The notes: a model not told the origin generated them from the sequence alone. A stretch of 64,000 nt of DNA from Pelagophyceae sp. CCMP2097 (GCA_026770575.1 MU657182.1:359442-423441), one strand, 5' to 3'. Counted from the stretch's first letter, positions 53,675 to 64,000 are shown. Translations and numbers: made by a program.

Positions 53675-54395
53675 ATGATGCAGGGCTGGCCCGAGGAGCG
53701 ATGCGCGCTGTGCGGTCTCAAGGCGAAGATGAACATGGGTTGCGGCGCCGACGACCCTCTCTACATCCGCCTGCGGCCCTGCGGCCGATGCAAGCAACTC
53801 CGCTACTGCAACCGCACCTGCCAGCAGAATCACTGGAAGGCCCACAAGGAAGAATGCTACATCCCGGGTGACGGGCCGCCGCCGCCCTGCCCGGACGACT
53901 TGCGGGCGTGCGTCGAGCGCCTTCGACTGCGGCGGCGCGAGCTCCATGCGTGCGACGCCTCTGCTTAGGCTCATATCGAAGCAGATTGCGTCAAAGGGCC
54001 TCTACGTCTACGCGCACGCGCCCGGCGCATCGGGCGACGCGGTCACTTTGCATACCGTCGGCTTCCACTCGCACGCGCAGCCGGAGCTGCTGCTCCGCGC
54101 CGTGCCGCGAAACCTCCTGCAGCGCGCCGGCGGCCTGCTCACGTACGCGCGGTGCGAGCGGGCCGTGGACGCGCCGCTCAAAGACGGCGAGGTCCTGCGC
54201 GTCAACGGCCTCAGCTGCACGGCGGCGCGCCTCTCCGGAACCGCCCTCGACGCGGCAAACGCCCACGACGTCACCGCCGCGCGCGGCTACTACGGCCTCC
54301 GCAAGGCCGCCGCGAACGTCGACGTCATCCTGCTGGTCCTCGACGAGGAACACCAAAAGGACGACGAGCCAATCGTCGAGGATATCACCGAGTAA
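53675..54395 (+). CDS. MYND zinc-finger protein with DUF4262-like domain
   Basis: Two exons (53675-53907, 53969-54395) join in phase to about 219 residues. The N-terminal half is a MYND finger of the C-x2-C...C-x2-C...C-x3-C...H-x3-C type: RCALCGLK, PCGRCKQLRYCNRTCQQNHW and KAHKEEC. MYND fingers usually bind Pro-rich peptides. The C-terminal half (LYVYAHAPGASGDAVTLHTV, GFHSHAQPELLLRAVPRN) resembles DUF4262 proteins, whose TVG and HPEL signatures are similar; this is by eye only. The tail is acidic. It is tail to tail with another MYND-containing locus. The function is unknown. Confidence 0.72.
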
Positions 54396-54511
54396 ATTGC
54401 CCCAAAGATGGTCCCATGTCGGTGGTCAGCACAACCGACCGGAGACTGACGACTGCATCCACTCTTGCGGGCGCCTCGGGACCGGCGGAGTCAATCGTGG
54501 TCGAATTTGTC

Positions 54512-55549
54512 TTAGCATGAGTCCCGCCTACACTGGATAATTGAATCTGCCGCGCTATCGTCCCCGTTTGCCTCGGCGAGCTTGTAGAAGCGCAGCGCCT
54601 CGATGTCATCTTGCAGAACACCGCGTCCGTATTCATAGCTCATGCCGAGTAAGCTGAGTGCAGTTGCATCACCCTGCGCCGCGGCGAGGCGGAACCACTT
54701 TGGCTTCCTCATACGACTGCGCCACGCCCTCGCCGTTGCGGAACATGATGCCCAGCATGAACTGAGCATTAGGATATCCTTGGTCGGCTGCGCGTCGATA
54801 CCAATGCGCGGCGGTCTTGTAGTCCATCTTAACGCCTTCCCCTTCCTTGTAACAATCCCCCAGATATTCTGAGCTCGTGGAAGTCCTTGCGCCGCCGCCG
54901 CGTTGGACAGCTTTAACGACCGCTTCAAGTTCTGCTTGAGACCCATGCCACCACAAAGGTACGCGCCTCCGAGCTCAAACTGTGCCTTGGCGTCGCCCTT
55001 GTCCACGTGCTGCTGCAGCCGGCGTACCCACTCGGCGTCCGACGCATAGGGCGCGCTTCGGCAGAGCGGACATCGGACGTCGTACTCTGGCACTTGAAGT
55101 GGCATGCCGTGCAAATGCTGCTGCAGCAGCACTCGTAGAATGTTCGTTCGTCTATGGAAGCTGGAAGCAGGTCGAAGCAGATGGCGCACGTGCCGCGCCA
55201 GCCCGGCTTGCCGTCCTTCAGCGCACTGGGCTTGACCTCTGCCGTCGTTTCCGTTTTGAAAAGCCGGTGACCGCGGCGCCGCCTTGGAATCAGCCGCCAG
55301 CGCGACGTCCTGGACGACGGCCGGCTCCTCATTGACCTTCAGCGACAAGATCGAGTCGAGGAGGCGGTCTTGGAAGTCGGCAGCGAGCTGCTTGCACTGC
55401 GCCTTGTGCCCGCGCTCGTACCAGTATACGAGCTGGCACGTCTTGCCGCAGCAGTGCCTCGATTTGCACTTGGTGCAGTGCAGGCCGCCCGGCCCGTCGC
55501 AGACGCAGCACGGCTTTCGGACACGGGCGGCCGGCGGCGCGACGTCCAT
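54512..55549 (-). pseudogene. MYND / RING / Sel1-repeat gene broken by frameshifts
   Basis: One minus-strand frame is open from ATG 55549 to 54512, but family-like sequence alternates between two frames. Frame A carries a MYND finger (KPCCVCDGPGGLHCTKCKSR to about 55265). Frame B carries a RING-type stretch (GTCAICFDLLPAS, FYECCCSSICTACHF, about 55260-55105). Frame A resumes (VRCPLCRSAPYA and Sel1-like DAKAQFELGGAYLCGG), then frame B (YLGDCYKEGEGV, NAQFMLGIMFRNGEGV, about 54870-54705), then frame A (KWFRLAAAQGDATALSLLGM). The junctions (TTTTCAAAAC near 55258, near 55100, near 54870 and CCAAAG near 54703) are too tight for introns. Either the gene is decaying or the sequence has single-base errors. 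An intact ancestor would be a MYND-RING-Sel1 adaptor. Confidence 0.6.
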
Positions 55550-55758
55550 CGTTTCTAAACTTGAAACGGCCGGCGTCGATCGCGCGCCGGAGAGTGGGCA
55601 GGGGCTCGAAATAAATCCGGGATCTCTGTGTGTGCGGCGGGCTCGCCGGCGCGCCCCCGGGCGGCGGGCCGGGTCTTATATTTGGCGATTCGCTAAATGA
55701 GTCAAGTTACAAATTGTATTTGCAAGGCAAGGCGACGGTCGAGCGTCAAAGTACCGAA
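55550..55758. promoter_or_regulatory. Divergent interval with AP-1-like site
   Basis: 209 bp between divergent starts. TGAGTCA (55698-55704) lies 54 bp upstream of the plus-strand ATG, preceded by TCTTATATTTGGCG, a weak TATA-like element. Both could be chance in this AT-richer patch. Confidence 0.35.
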
Positions 55759-56238
55759 ATGGCGTGCTGCCCTTACGCCGTGTGCTCAACGGGCCTGCCG
55801 CTGCTGCTCGCCGTGCCCACCGTGATCCGCAAGTTCCGCGTGCGTTGCCGCCTGGCATTTCTACAGACGTCCGTACCCGGCTCCTACGCAGGCGCTGCCG
55901 GCGGGGCAAAAGGTGGCGGCGCTGCTGGCGCTGCCCGTCGTGGTTTTCGCCGCCGCCGTGTTCTTCTACGGCGCCGGCGCGGTCGAGAAGCTGCGGTGTG
56001 CAGTGACGTGTGGGGCGACGCGCACGACGGCTATCGGGTCGGCCGTCATGTACGCACTTCTCATCAAGAGGGTACGTTCGCGCCGCACCACGGGCGCCCG
56101 CCACCTCTGGCCTTTTGAGACGGCTGGAATTAGGTGGCATCGGACCAGGGCGCCACCGACGGCGCGCGGTGCCCCGTGTCGGGCAAGGCCGGCGAGTGCC
56201 CCGCCGCGCCCGGCGCCGCGCCGGCGGCCAAGCAATAG
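55759..56238 (+). CDS. Small two-helix membrane protein, function unknown
   Basis: Three exons (55759-55839, 55892-56071, 56134-56238) join in phase 0 to about 121 residues. The first helix is GLPLLLAVPTVI after a Cys-rich start (MACCPYAVC). The second is VAALLALPVVVFAAAVFFYG. A soluble Ala/Gly/Pro-rich tail with two Cys ends in AAPAAKQ. No family is recognised. Consistent splice signals and a single TAG support it as real. It converges on the Lon gene with 103 bp between stops. Confidence 0.6.
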
Positions 56239-56341
56239 AGGCCACGGCCACCCACCCATGTACATCCACCCCCACCGCGGCGCCTCGCTCACCGCGCCAC
56301 CCTAAACGGCGCCAGAGTCGTTCTGTTATCACTTTGGCGGC

Positions 56342-59300
56342 TCAGGCGGTGCCCGTCTGCTGGAAGGCGACGTTGACGACGTCGTCGAAGGTGTCTGCGT
56401 AGTGCGCCGTCAGGCCCTGCTTGAGGTAGTCTGGGAGCTCCTCGAAATCGTGTTTGTTCTCCGCAGGAAACATGATATGCGTCACGCCTAACGCAACGCG
56501 TCCACAACGTCTCTGCGGGGCGCGCGTCTGCGCCGGGGTGGCGGCACTCTCCGCGGATGTGACTGCGTTTCCAGTCGCAAGATGGGCATTTACCTGCGCG
56601 CCGAGCAGCGATGGTCTTCTCCTTGACGCCTCCAATGGGCAGCACCTTACCCGTGAGCGACAATTCGCCCGTCATGGCCAGGTCGGTGCGCACGGGCTGC
56701 CTGCGCGCGAGGGAGAGGAGCGCGGTCGCGATGGTCACGCCCGCGGACGGGCCGTCCTTTGGCGTGGCGCCTTCAGGGACGTGCACGTGGATTTCATGTC
56801 CATCCAGCGAAGTCTTCTCCTCGCCAGTCAGCTTCGCCAGGCGCGACCGGACGTGGGCCATGGCTACGCGCGAAGACTCCTCCATGACGCTGCCGAGCTG
56901 GCCGGTGACGGTGAGCTTGGGCGGCGGTCGTCGTTTCGCAGGAGAGTCCTTCTTCTCCTCCTTCTCCTCCTCCTTCGAGTCTTCCTTCGAGTCGTCCACG
57001 ACGGCGTCGTCGTCGTGCGCGAGGTTGGTGGCCTCGATGAACAGAGTCGAGCCACCCATGGAAGTCCACGCCAAACCCATGACCACGCCGCACGGCACGT
57101 CGCTCGCGTAGAGCCGGTCGCTGGAGAACTTGGGCTGGCCCACGAGCTCCACGAGGCCCGCGGGGGTCACGACGACGTCGCCCTGCGGCGCGGCCGCGTC
57201 GGGCCGGCCGCGGACGACCTTCAAGGCGAGCTTGCGCGTGATCTTCTCCACCAATTTCTGCAGCGACCTCACGCCGGCCTCGCGCGCGTAGCCGCGGATC
57301 AGCTCCGTCAGCGCGTCGTCGTCGATCGTCGTCTTGTCCGGCTCCAAGCCGGCCTCCTTGATGGCGATGGGCACGAGGTAATTCTTCGCGATCTGCACTT
57401 TCTCCGTCAAGTCGTAGCCCGCCAGGCGGACCACCTCCATCCTGTCCAGCAGCGGCGCCGGGATGGTGTGCTCGACGTTGGCGGTGCAGATGAAGAGGCA
57501 TCGGCTGAGGTCGACGGGGACGTCCAAGTAGTGGTCCATAAAGTTTCGATTCTGCGCCGGGTCCAGGAGCTCCAGCAGCGCCGAAGAGGGGTCGCCGCCG
57601 TGGCCCGGCCGCCCGATCTTGTCCACCTCGTCGATGAGGATGAGCGGGTTACTCGTTTTTGTGACCTTGAGACATTGGACAGGCTTACCCGGCATGGCCC
57701 CGACGTACGTGCGCCTGTGACCCTTGATCTCGGCCACGTCCGTCAGGCCGCCGACGCTGAAGCGGTAGTACTCGCGGCCCAGCGCGTTTGCGATGGACAT
57801 GCCGATGGAAGTCTTGCCGACGCCGGGCGGCCCGACGAGGCAGAGAATCTTGCCCCGCACTTCACCCACCAAATTCCCAACCGCCACTAGCTCCAGAATG
57901 CGCTCCTTGACGTCGTCCATGCCGTGGTGCTGCTTGTCGAGGACCTCCTTTGCTGCGTGGATGTCAAACTTTTCGACCGAGTGCCGGCCCCACGGCAGAA
58001 TCGTCAACCAGTCGAGATAATTCTTCGTCACGTTGAATTCCGAAGAGTTCTTCTCCAGCGAGGCCAGCTTGGCAATCTCCTCGTCGATGGCCATCTTGGC
58101 GCGTTTGGGGATCAAAGACTTGGAATCCGGGTCCGCCGCCGCCTCGGGCTCGTCCTCGTGGAGGCCCTTCTCCATGCGCGCGACGCGTTCGCGGTAGCGC
58201 GTCAGTAAAGCGTCCTTGTCGTCCGTCTCGACGCCGAGCTCCTTCTTGATCGTCTTGAGCTGCTCGTTTAACAGGAACTGCCGCTGCTGCGTGCTGATCT
58301 TCAGCTCCACCTGTTGAGCAATCTCCGCCTGGAGTCTCGACAGCTCGCGCTCCTTGGAGACCAGATCCAGCGCCATGCGCAAACGCTTCTCGACGTCGCG
58401 CTCCTCCAAGAAATGTTGGAGCTCCGCGCCGTCCGCCGTGGCCAGCGAAGCGGCAAAGTCGGCCAGCTTGAAGGGGTCCGCAATGTCCACCCGTTGCGTA
58501 AAGTACTGCATGTGCTCGCGGTACAGCGGGTTCAGCTGCACGAGTTCGCGGATCACGGCGACGACCTCGTTAGATAAAGCCCTCAGCACGTCCATCGGGT
58601 CCGGGCCCTTGTCAAAGCTTTGCGCCGACGGAGCCTTGCGCCGGCCCGTCGTGCGAGACGTCGGCATGCGGCTCGGGCCCGCCGAGGAACGCCGCGGCGT
58701 CGGGCTCTCCCAGACCTCCTTGGCCCAGTGCGTCACGCCGAACCGCGGCGGCGGCCCGACGTCCACCACCGAGTTCAGGTCCACGCGCCGGTGCACCAAG
58801 CACAAAGCCTGCGAGTGGCCGTCCGCCATGGGCTGCACCGTGTGCCTACATGGAAACGCGTCGTGGGACGTTTCCGTCATGAGAAAGAGACTTACAGCTG
58901 CGCGAAGACGCCAGTCGAGTAGATGGCGCCGCGCGCCGCCGCCATGGCGTCGCCGTTCTCGCCTGCGCCGCAGCGGATCCGGTCATTCAACAGTCACTTC
59001 GAAGAAAAAGACGCACTGCGCGAGGCGACGGCGATTTCGTCGAGGAGTTCCGCTGCGGCGCTGTCGTTGTTGTCGCGCCGCAGGAAGAGCGCGAGGTAGG
59101 GCCGGCCGGCGTCGCGCTCCGCGATGAGAGCGTCGGCGGCAGCTCTGGAGATTGTTAGGGAGTGGACCATGCCTGGGAACAGTGGTCGTCGCGTCAACGC
59201 AATCGCGAGCACCTATACGCGTCGGTCAGGGCCGTAGAGGAGGACCCGGGAGACGACCCCAGCAGCGGGACGTCGTAGAGGGTCCGGGAGAGGGCCCCAG

Positions 59301-60066
59301 CAGCGGGACCTCGTATAGGAGGGCCTCTCGGCTCGTCTCAGACGTCGCCTCTTCCGACGCCCCGACGCCCTTCTCCGACGCCCTTCGGACGCCGCCTCGG
59401 CACGCGCTCCGGCCTCGGGGCCGCGTCGCCGAATCCGACTGCGGCGACACGCTCCTCGCGGCCGCGCGGCCGCGCGAGCACGGCGGCCTCGTCGGCTTCG
59501 GCTTTCTCCGCCGCGGCCTCCTCCGCGGCCAGGATCTCGCGCGCCGCCTCGTACTCTTGAGCAGCCGCAGCTTCAACCTTGGCCAAGGCCTCTGCCGCCG
59601 CTTCGGCTTCCACCTTTGCCAGCGCCTCGGTCAACGCCGCGGCTTCCACCTTGGCCACCGCCTCGGCCTCTTCTGCCGCCACGCGCGCCACGTCGGCCTA
59701 TCGTGAAAACAGCGCGTCGCGGCGGTTACGTATGCGGCGGCGGGCGCGGAATGCGGAAGAACGCTGAAGAACACCGCTTGGCGACCCCTCAAACACGCCG
59801 GTGACGCACGTCCGAGAGCGTCGGCTTTTTCTTCTTGCCGTCCGGGCCTAGTCCGCATCCCGTTTCCATCAAGTGGTTCCGGATTGCGTTTTCCGGCTTT
59901 TCGAAAAACTGAGTAGCCTACCGTCGTCGTCGTTGTTGCCGCCGCCGCGACTCCCAAAGCCGAAGAACCCGCGGTACGGCACCGAGACGGCGCCGCACGC
60001 GACGCGCAGCGCCGGCCGCGCCGCATGCGGCCGCAGAACCACGCAGCGCGCCGCGCCTCGAAGCAT
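56342..60066 (-). CDS. LON: Lon protease, mitochondrial
   Basis: ATP-dependent AAA+ serine protease of the matrix. Seven exons (60066-59922, 59847-59810, 59697-about 59380 or 59344, 59212-59017, 58962-58896, 58845-56594, 56487-56342) give about 1053-1065 residues. The N-terminus [20 protein letters not shown] is a classic mitochondrial presequence. An Ala/Glu-rich helix of about 70 residues ([20 protein letters not shown]) precedes the substrate domain ([19 protein letters not shown]). The AAA+ module has Walker [13 protein letters not shown], Walker [12 protein letters not shown] and [13 protein letters not shown]. The protease dyad is Ser in [10 protein letters not shown] and Lys in [15 protein letters not shown]. 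The third-exon donor is uncertain. A Glu/Lys-rich insert lies before the protease domain. Confidence 0.93.
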
Positions 60067-60147
60067 CTCTGCGGACCAAGCCGCTCGCCACGTTCGAGAA
60101 CGCGTCCAGAACGAGGTCCGTTGGATTTTCGGCGACTATTTGGCATC
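60067..60147. promoter_or_regulatory. Bidirectional promoter Lon / MED21
   Basis: 81 bp between the divergent start codons of the mitochondrial Lon gene and MED21. No TATA box is visible, so transcription of both must start within or very near this interval. Confidence 0.6.
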
Positions 60148-60708
60148 ATGGCCGAGGCGCCCGACGACGACGGCGAGGAGGACCTGGTGCGCCTGCTCCA
60201 CTTGCAGGCCGACGAGCTGGCCCTGGGCATGTTCGAGAGCGTGCGCAGTCTGCCCACCGTGCCAAAGGACGGTGCGTCCTTTGTCCCGTCCACCGCCGCC
60301 TGCCCGGGACGCGCCACACGCAGAGGCGGCGCCGCACGCGGCCGTCGCGCAGCGCGCCGGCCACATCCTGCAAATGTCGCGCGAATTCGACGCTCTCGTC
60401 GACCGCGTCGCGCTGCGATGGTGCGTTGCGTAGTCTTCGAAGGGGCCGGTCGACGCTCCGCAATTAGGCCGGAGAGCCACGAGGAGCAGTCCGCGCTGCT
60501 GGCTTCTGCGCGTTTGAGGCACGCGGCGGCGGCGGATGACGTTTTGGACGCGGCGCGCGACCTGGAGTGCGTCCGCGACGCCGTCCGCGACGCGCTCGGC
60601 GCTTTACTCGATTCCACGTGCGGCGCTAAGGCGCGGCCCGACCCAACCAACGACGCAGCCGCCCGAGAGCGAATACGCGCCCTCCGGGCCATTGTGAATC
60701 AGGAGTAG
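60148..60708 (+). CDS. MED21: Mediator complex subunit 21
   Basis: MED21 pairs with MED7 in the Mediator middle module. Three exons (60148-60271, 60324-60420, 60468-60708) join in phase to about 153 residues, close to the usual 140-150. It is almost entirely helical: LVRLLHLQADELALGMFESV, then AQRAGHILQMSREFDALVDRV, then PESHEEQSALLASARLRHAA and LECVRDAVRDALGALL. The order I/L-D-x-L-I/V-D followed by P-S/E-x-E-E and a long amphipathic helix matches MED21. Sequence conservation is low in this family, so a coiled-coil protein of another kind remains possible. Confidence 0.68.
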   Translation: MAEAPDDDGEEDLVRLLHLQADELALGMFESVRSLPTVPKDGASFVPSTAACPGRATRRGGAARGRRAARRPHPANVARIRRSRRPRRAAMVRCVVFEGAGRRSAIRPESHEEQSALLASARLRHAAAADDVLDAARDLECVRDAVRDALGALLDSTCGAKARPDPTNDAAARERIRALRAIVNQE

Positions 60709-60945
60709 TCCATTTCTTGGACCCACGTCTCCTCCGAATGGGTGTCGAGCGCGCGGTCGCGGGAGCGGTCCTGCGAGGAGCCTTCGCGGGGAGCTCTGCG
60801 CGGCGCGCAGAAAAAGAGTCAGAAATTGTCAGAAGAAAAAAGATGGCCAGCCAATGAAAGTTTCGGGAAAAAGCCTTCGCTAGTTGCCGTCTCCTCTCGA
60901 CGAGGAAGCCGTCTCCTAGGTGGCACAGCTGTCCGCGCGCGTAGA

Positions 60946-63524
60946 ATGGTCGCCGTGATGCGCCTCGTGGCGGCGGGCCTCGCCGCCGGCGCCTCGGCGC
61001 TGGCGCCGCAGGGCGCGCGCTCCGTGCCGAAGACGCCGCTGTCGGCGACGGCGACGGCCGCGCCCGTCGCCTCGAAGACGGTGCGCCTTTCGCTTTGGGC
61101 GCGGGGCGGCCCGTCGACGCTAAATCGTAGGCCCTCCGCGGCGGGCTGGGCATCATCGACGCCTTTGACACGGCGCGCGGCGAGTCCTTTCCGCGGCGTC
61201 TGCAGACGATATGTACCCACCTTTGACGGCGGCGCTCTGCGAGAGTTCCAGAAGACCCAACGCTGACCGTACCGTTTCAGGAACCGCGCGGCGCTGGTCT
61301 CGTACCTCACGGGCGGCTACCCGACTGGCGCGGAGACGCCCGCTCTCATGCTTGCGATGCAGTCGGGCGGCGCTGACGTCATCGAGCTCGGCGTGCCCTT
61401 CACGGACCCCATGGCCGACGGCGCCACGATCCAGGTCTGCAACGAGATTGCGCTCAAACAGGGCTTTGGCTTGAAGCGCTGCCTCGAGACCGTCGCGGAA
61501 GCCCGCAAGCTGGGCCTCACCGTGCCCGTCATCCTCATGGGCTACTACAACCCGTTCCGCGCCTACGGCCTCGACAAGCTCGCCGCCGACGCGGTCTCCG
61601 CCGGTGTCGATGGCTTCATCATCGTCGACCTGCCCCCGGAGGAGGCCCTGCTCGAGGGCGTGCTCCAGGCTTTCGAAAAGGCGGACCTCGGCTTCTCGCC
61701 CCTCGTGGCCCCGACGACGACGGACGCGCGCATGCGCTACCTCGCCCTGGCCGCCGCGCGGACGAAGTCGATGCTCTACTGCGTCTCCGTCACGGGCGTC
61801 ACGGGCGGCCGCGGCGCGCTGCCAGAGGAGCTCAAGCCCTTCATGCAGCGCGTGCGCCAGGCGGTCGGCGACCTGCGCGTGCCGCTGGCCGTGGGCTTTG
61901 GCATCTCGACGCCGGAGCACGTCCGCGAGACTTCGGAGATGGCAGACGGCGTCGTTGTCGGCTCGGCCATCATCCGCTGCGTCGACGCCACCCAAGTCAC
62001 CGCCGAGCGCCCGGCGGCGCTGGAGAAGTTCACGCGCACGCTGCGCGACGCGACGGCCCAGACGACTGACCCGGCCGCGGCGGCGATGGAGAAGATCGAC
62101 CTCGACTCGTACGGCGTACCCGGCGGCGTTGCTTCCCACGACGTCGCGGAGATGAGCCCGAGGGTGGAAATACCGGGAACGGAGACGCGTTGGACCACGG
62201 GTAGAGGCCTCGTTGAAACAGAGGGTCATCCCCGATGGAGTTTATCCAATCCTCCTAGGTCTCTGGCTCCTTCACCAAGACGTCGCTCCCCGACCATTTC
62301 GGCGCCTTTGGCGGCCGTTATATCCCGGAAACGCTCGCGGCGGCGCACAACGAACTGGAGCTCGAGTACGAGAAGGCGCTGGCGGACCCGGCCTTCATCG
62401 AGGAGCTCAAGTTCTACCGCAAGCAGTTCATCGGCGGCCCGACGCCGCTGTACCACGCCAAGCGCCTCTCTGAGGAGGTCGGCGGCGCGCAGATCTGGCT
62501 GAAGCGCGAGGAGCTTGCGCACACGGGCGCGCACAAGATCAACAACGCCGTGGGCCAGGCTCTGCTGGCCAAGCGCCTGGGCAAGAAGCGCATCATCGCC
62601 GAGACGGGCGCCGGCCAGCACGGCGTCGCGACGGCGACGGTGTGCGCATTGCTGGGCATCGAGTGCGTTGTGTACATGGGCGCCGTGGACTGCGCGCGCC
62701 AGTCTCTTAACGTCTTCCGCATGAACGTCCTCGGCGCCCAAGTCGTCCCCGTCCGCTCCGGCGAGGCGACGTTGAAGGACGCGATCAACGAGGCCATGCG
62801 CGACTGGGTCACCAATGTCCGCGACACGCACTACCTCATCGGCTCGGCCATTGGCCCCCACCCGTTCCCCACCATCGTGCGCGACTTCCAGTCCGTCATC
62901 GGCAAGGAGGCGCGCGCGCAGTTCATGGAGATGAACGAGGGCAAGCTGCCCGACGTCATCGTCGCCTGCGTCGGCGGCGGGTCCAATGCCATCGGCATGT
63001 TCCACCCGTTCATCAAGGACGAGGGCGTCCAGCTCTACGGCGCAGAGGCCGACGGCGACTCCAAGCAGGGGTCGGCGACGCTCTCGCGCGGCTCGCCGGG
63101 CGTGCTGCACGGCACGCGCACGTACCTGCTCCAGGATGAGATCTCTGGCCAGGTCGAGGCGACGCACTCCATTTCCGCCGGTCTCGACTACCCGGGCGTC
63201 GGCCCGGAGCACGCCTTCTTGAAGGACGCCGGGCGCGCAAAGTACCTCCCGATCAACAACGAGGAGGCTCTGGCCGCGTTCTCGCGCCTCTCGCGCACCG
63301 AGGGCATCATCCCCGCGCTGGAGCCTTCGCACGCCGTGGCGCTGGCCATCAAGCTTGCTCGCGACATGCCCAAGGACCAGTCCGTCTGCGTGAACCTGTG
63401 CGGCCGCGGCGACAAGGACATGATTACCGTGGCCAAGGCGCTCTCGGTCGACCTTGCGCAGTACACGCCGACCGACGGCAAGTGGGAGTCGTTCACGAAC
63501 CGCATCGCGGGCGAAAAGAAGTAG
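60946..63524 (+). CDS. TRPAB: Tryptophan synthase, fused alpha and beta chains, plastid-targeted
   Basis: Catalyses the last two steps of tryptophan synthesis, with indole passed between the sites. Exons 60946-61080, 61131-61183, 61281-about 62170 and 62259-63524; the third donor is uncertain in the linker. The leader ([20 protein letters not shown]) fits a complex-plastid signal. The alpha domain shows [15 protein letters not shown] with its catalytic Glu and Asp, [23 protein letters not shown] and [11 protein letters not shown]. After a linker of about 50 residues the beta domain shows [15 protein letters not shown] Lys in [33 protein letters not shown] and LCGRGDKD. The alpha-then-beta order is as in fungi and other algae. 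It ends 49 bp from the converging WD40 gene. Confidence 0.93.
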
Positions 63525-63573
63525 AGACTTTCTGCGGCGAACGAGGAGAGAAAGACCCTCGAAGTAATTTCGT

Positions 63574-64000
63574 CTACGTAATTACGGTCGAAATACGTGA
63601 CTCGGACGCGCAGCGCCCAGGCGGACCGGCCGAGTTCGCAGCCTTCCCGTCCTGGCTCTCTGTAACGATGCGCAGGCCGTCAGGCGAGAACGCACAGCTC
63701 AAGACGGCTTCGTCCTCCTCGAGCGTCGCCTGCAGCGCGCCCGTCGCGACGTTCCAAAGCCGCGCCGTCCCGTCGTCGCTCGCCGTCACGAGGCGCTTGC
63801 CGTCTGATGAGAACGCGCAGCTCCAGATGTCTTCGGTGTGTCCCTCGAACGTCACCAGCAGCGCGCCCGTCTCGGCGTCCCAGAGCCGCGCCGTCCCGTC
63901 CTCGCTCGCTGTAACGATGCGCAGGCCGTCGGGCGAGAACGCGCAGCTCAAGACGAAGCTGATGTGCTCGAGCGCTCTCAGCAGCGCGCCCGTCGCGGCG
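63574..64000 (-). CDS. WD40-repeat protein, C-terminal part (5' end outside window)
   Basis: The minus-strand frame is open from the window edge to the stop at 63574-63576. It holds at least three nearly identical 42-residue WD blades (CAFSPDGLRIVTASEDGTA, RLWDAETGALL, CAFSSDGKRLVTASDDGTA, RLWNVATGALQ) and a short unrelated tail. The blade-to-blade similarity indicates recent repeat duplication. The N-terminal part and any partner domain are not in the window. Confidence 0.8.
   Translation of the reverse strand, partial: AATGALLRALEHISFVLSCAFSPDGLRIVTASEDGTARLWDAETGALLVTFEGHTEDIWSCAFSSDGKRLVTASDDGTARLWNVATGALQATLEEDEAVLSCAFSPDGLRIVTESQDGKAANSAGPPGRCASESRISTVIT

Overview
This is a nuclear segment from a GC-rich, intron-containing eukaryote. 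Genes lie on both strands, introns are short (about 43-270 bp), and the products are eukaryotic: cohesin SCC3/STAG, CTNNBL1, MED21, ARPC3, CFAP69, WDR31, a HECT ligase and a class I-like PI3-kinase. Plastid functions (ClpP, KAS I, KAS III, a TrpA-TrpB fusion) start with a signal peptide followed by a transit-like stretch. That pattern indicates a complex secondary plastid. CFAP69 and WDR31 point to a flagellated stage. Together with the Pro/Thr-repeat ectodomain and the MYND/RING/Sel1 gene, a photosynthetic heterokont (pelagophyte-like) fits best. A haptophyte is not excluded.

Layout. 0-3 kb: the end of a Pro/Ser-rich gene, plastid ClpP and a small four-helix membrane protein. 4.3-12 kb: an 11-exon SCC3 gene and CTNNBL1, head to head. 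13-16.5 kb: a predicted membrane-anchored HECT ubiquitin ligase. 18.6-25 kb: a NodU-type carbamoyltransferase, tail to tail with CFAP69. 25.4-29.2 kb: plastid KAS I and KAS III, divergent with 71 bp between start codons. 29.5-37.3 kb: a PI3-kinase and a coiled-coil protein. 37.3-44.8 kb: a gene-poor, more AT-rich, repeat-rich stretch holding one CDF-like transporter. 44.9-52.2 kb: an ionotropic glutamate receptor, a Patched-type RND protein and WDR31, all on the plus strand. 52.3-56.3 kb: ARPC3, a MYND protein, a frameshifted MYND/RING/Sel1 gene and a small membrane protein. 56.3-64 kb: mitochondrial Lon head to head with MED21, TrpA-TrpB, and the end of a WD40 gene.

Exon models were built by eye from reading-frame continuity, family conservation and GT-AG or GC-AG borders. 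Most borders keep phase exactly; uncertain ones are flagged. The commonest donor is GTGCGT, and four to five introns are best explained as GC-AG, mostly with a GCGAG donor. The gene-poor zones hold AATTCC palindromes, a 624-bp TIR element nested between a longer pair of inverted repeats, fold-back hairpins and tandem repeats. No rRNA, tRNA, CRISPR or complete autonomous transposon was seen.
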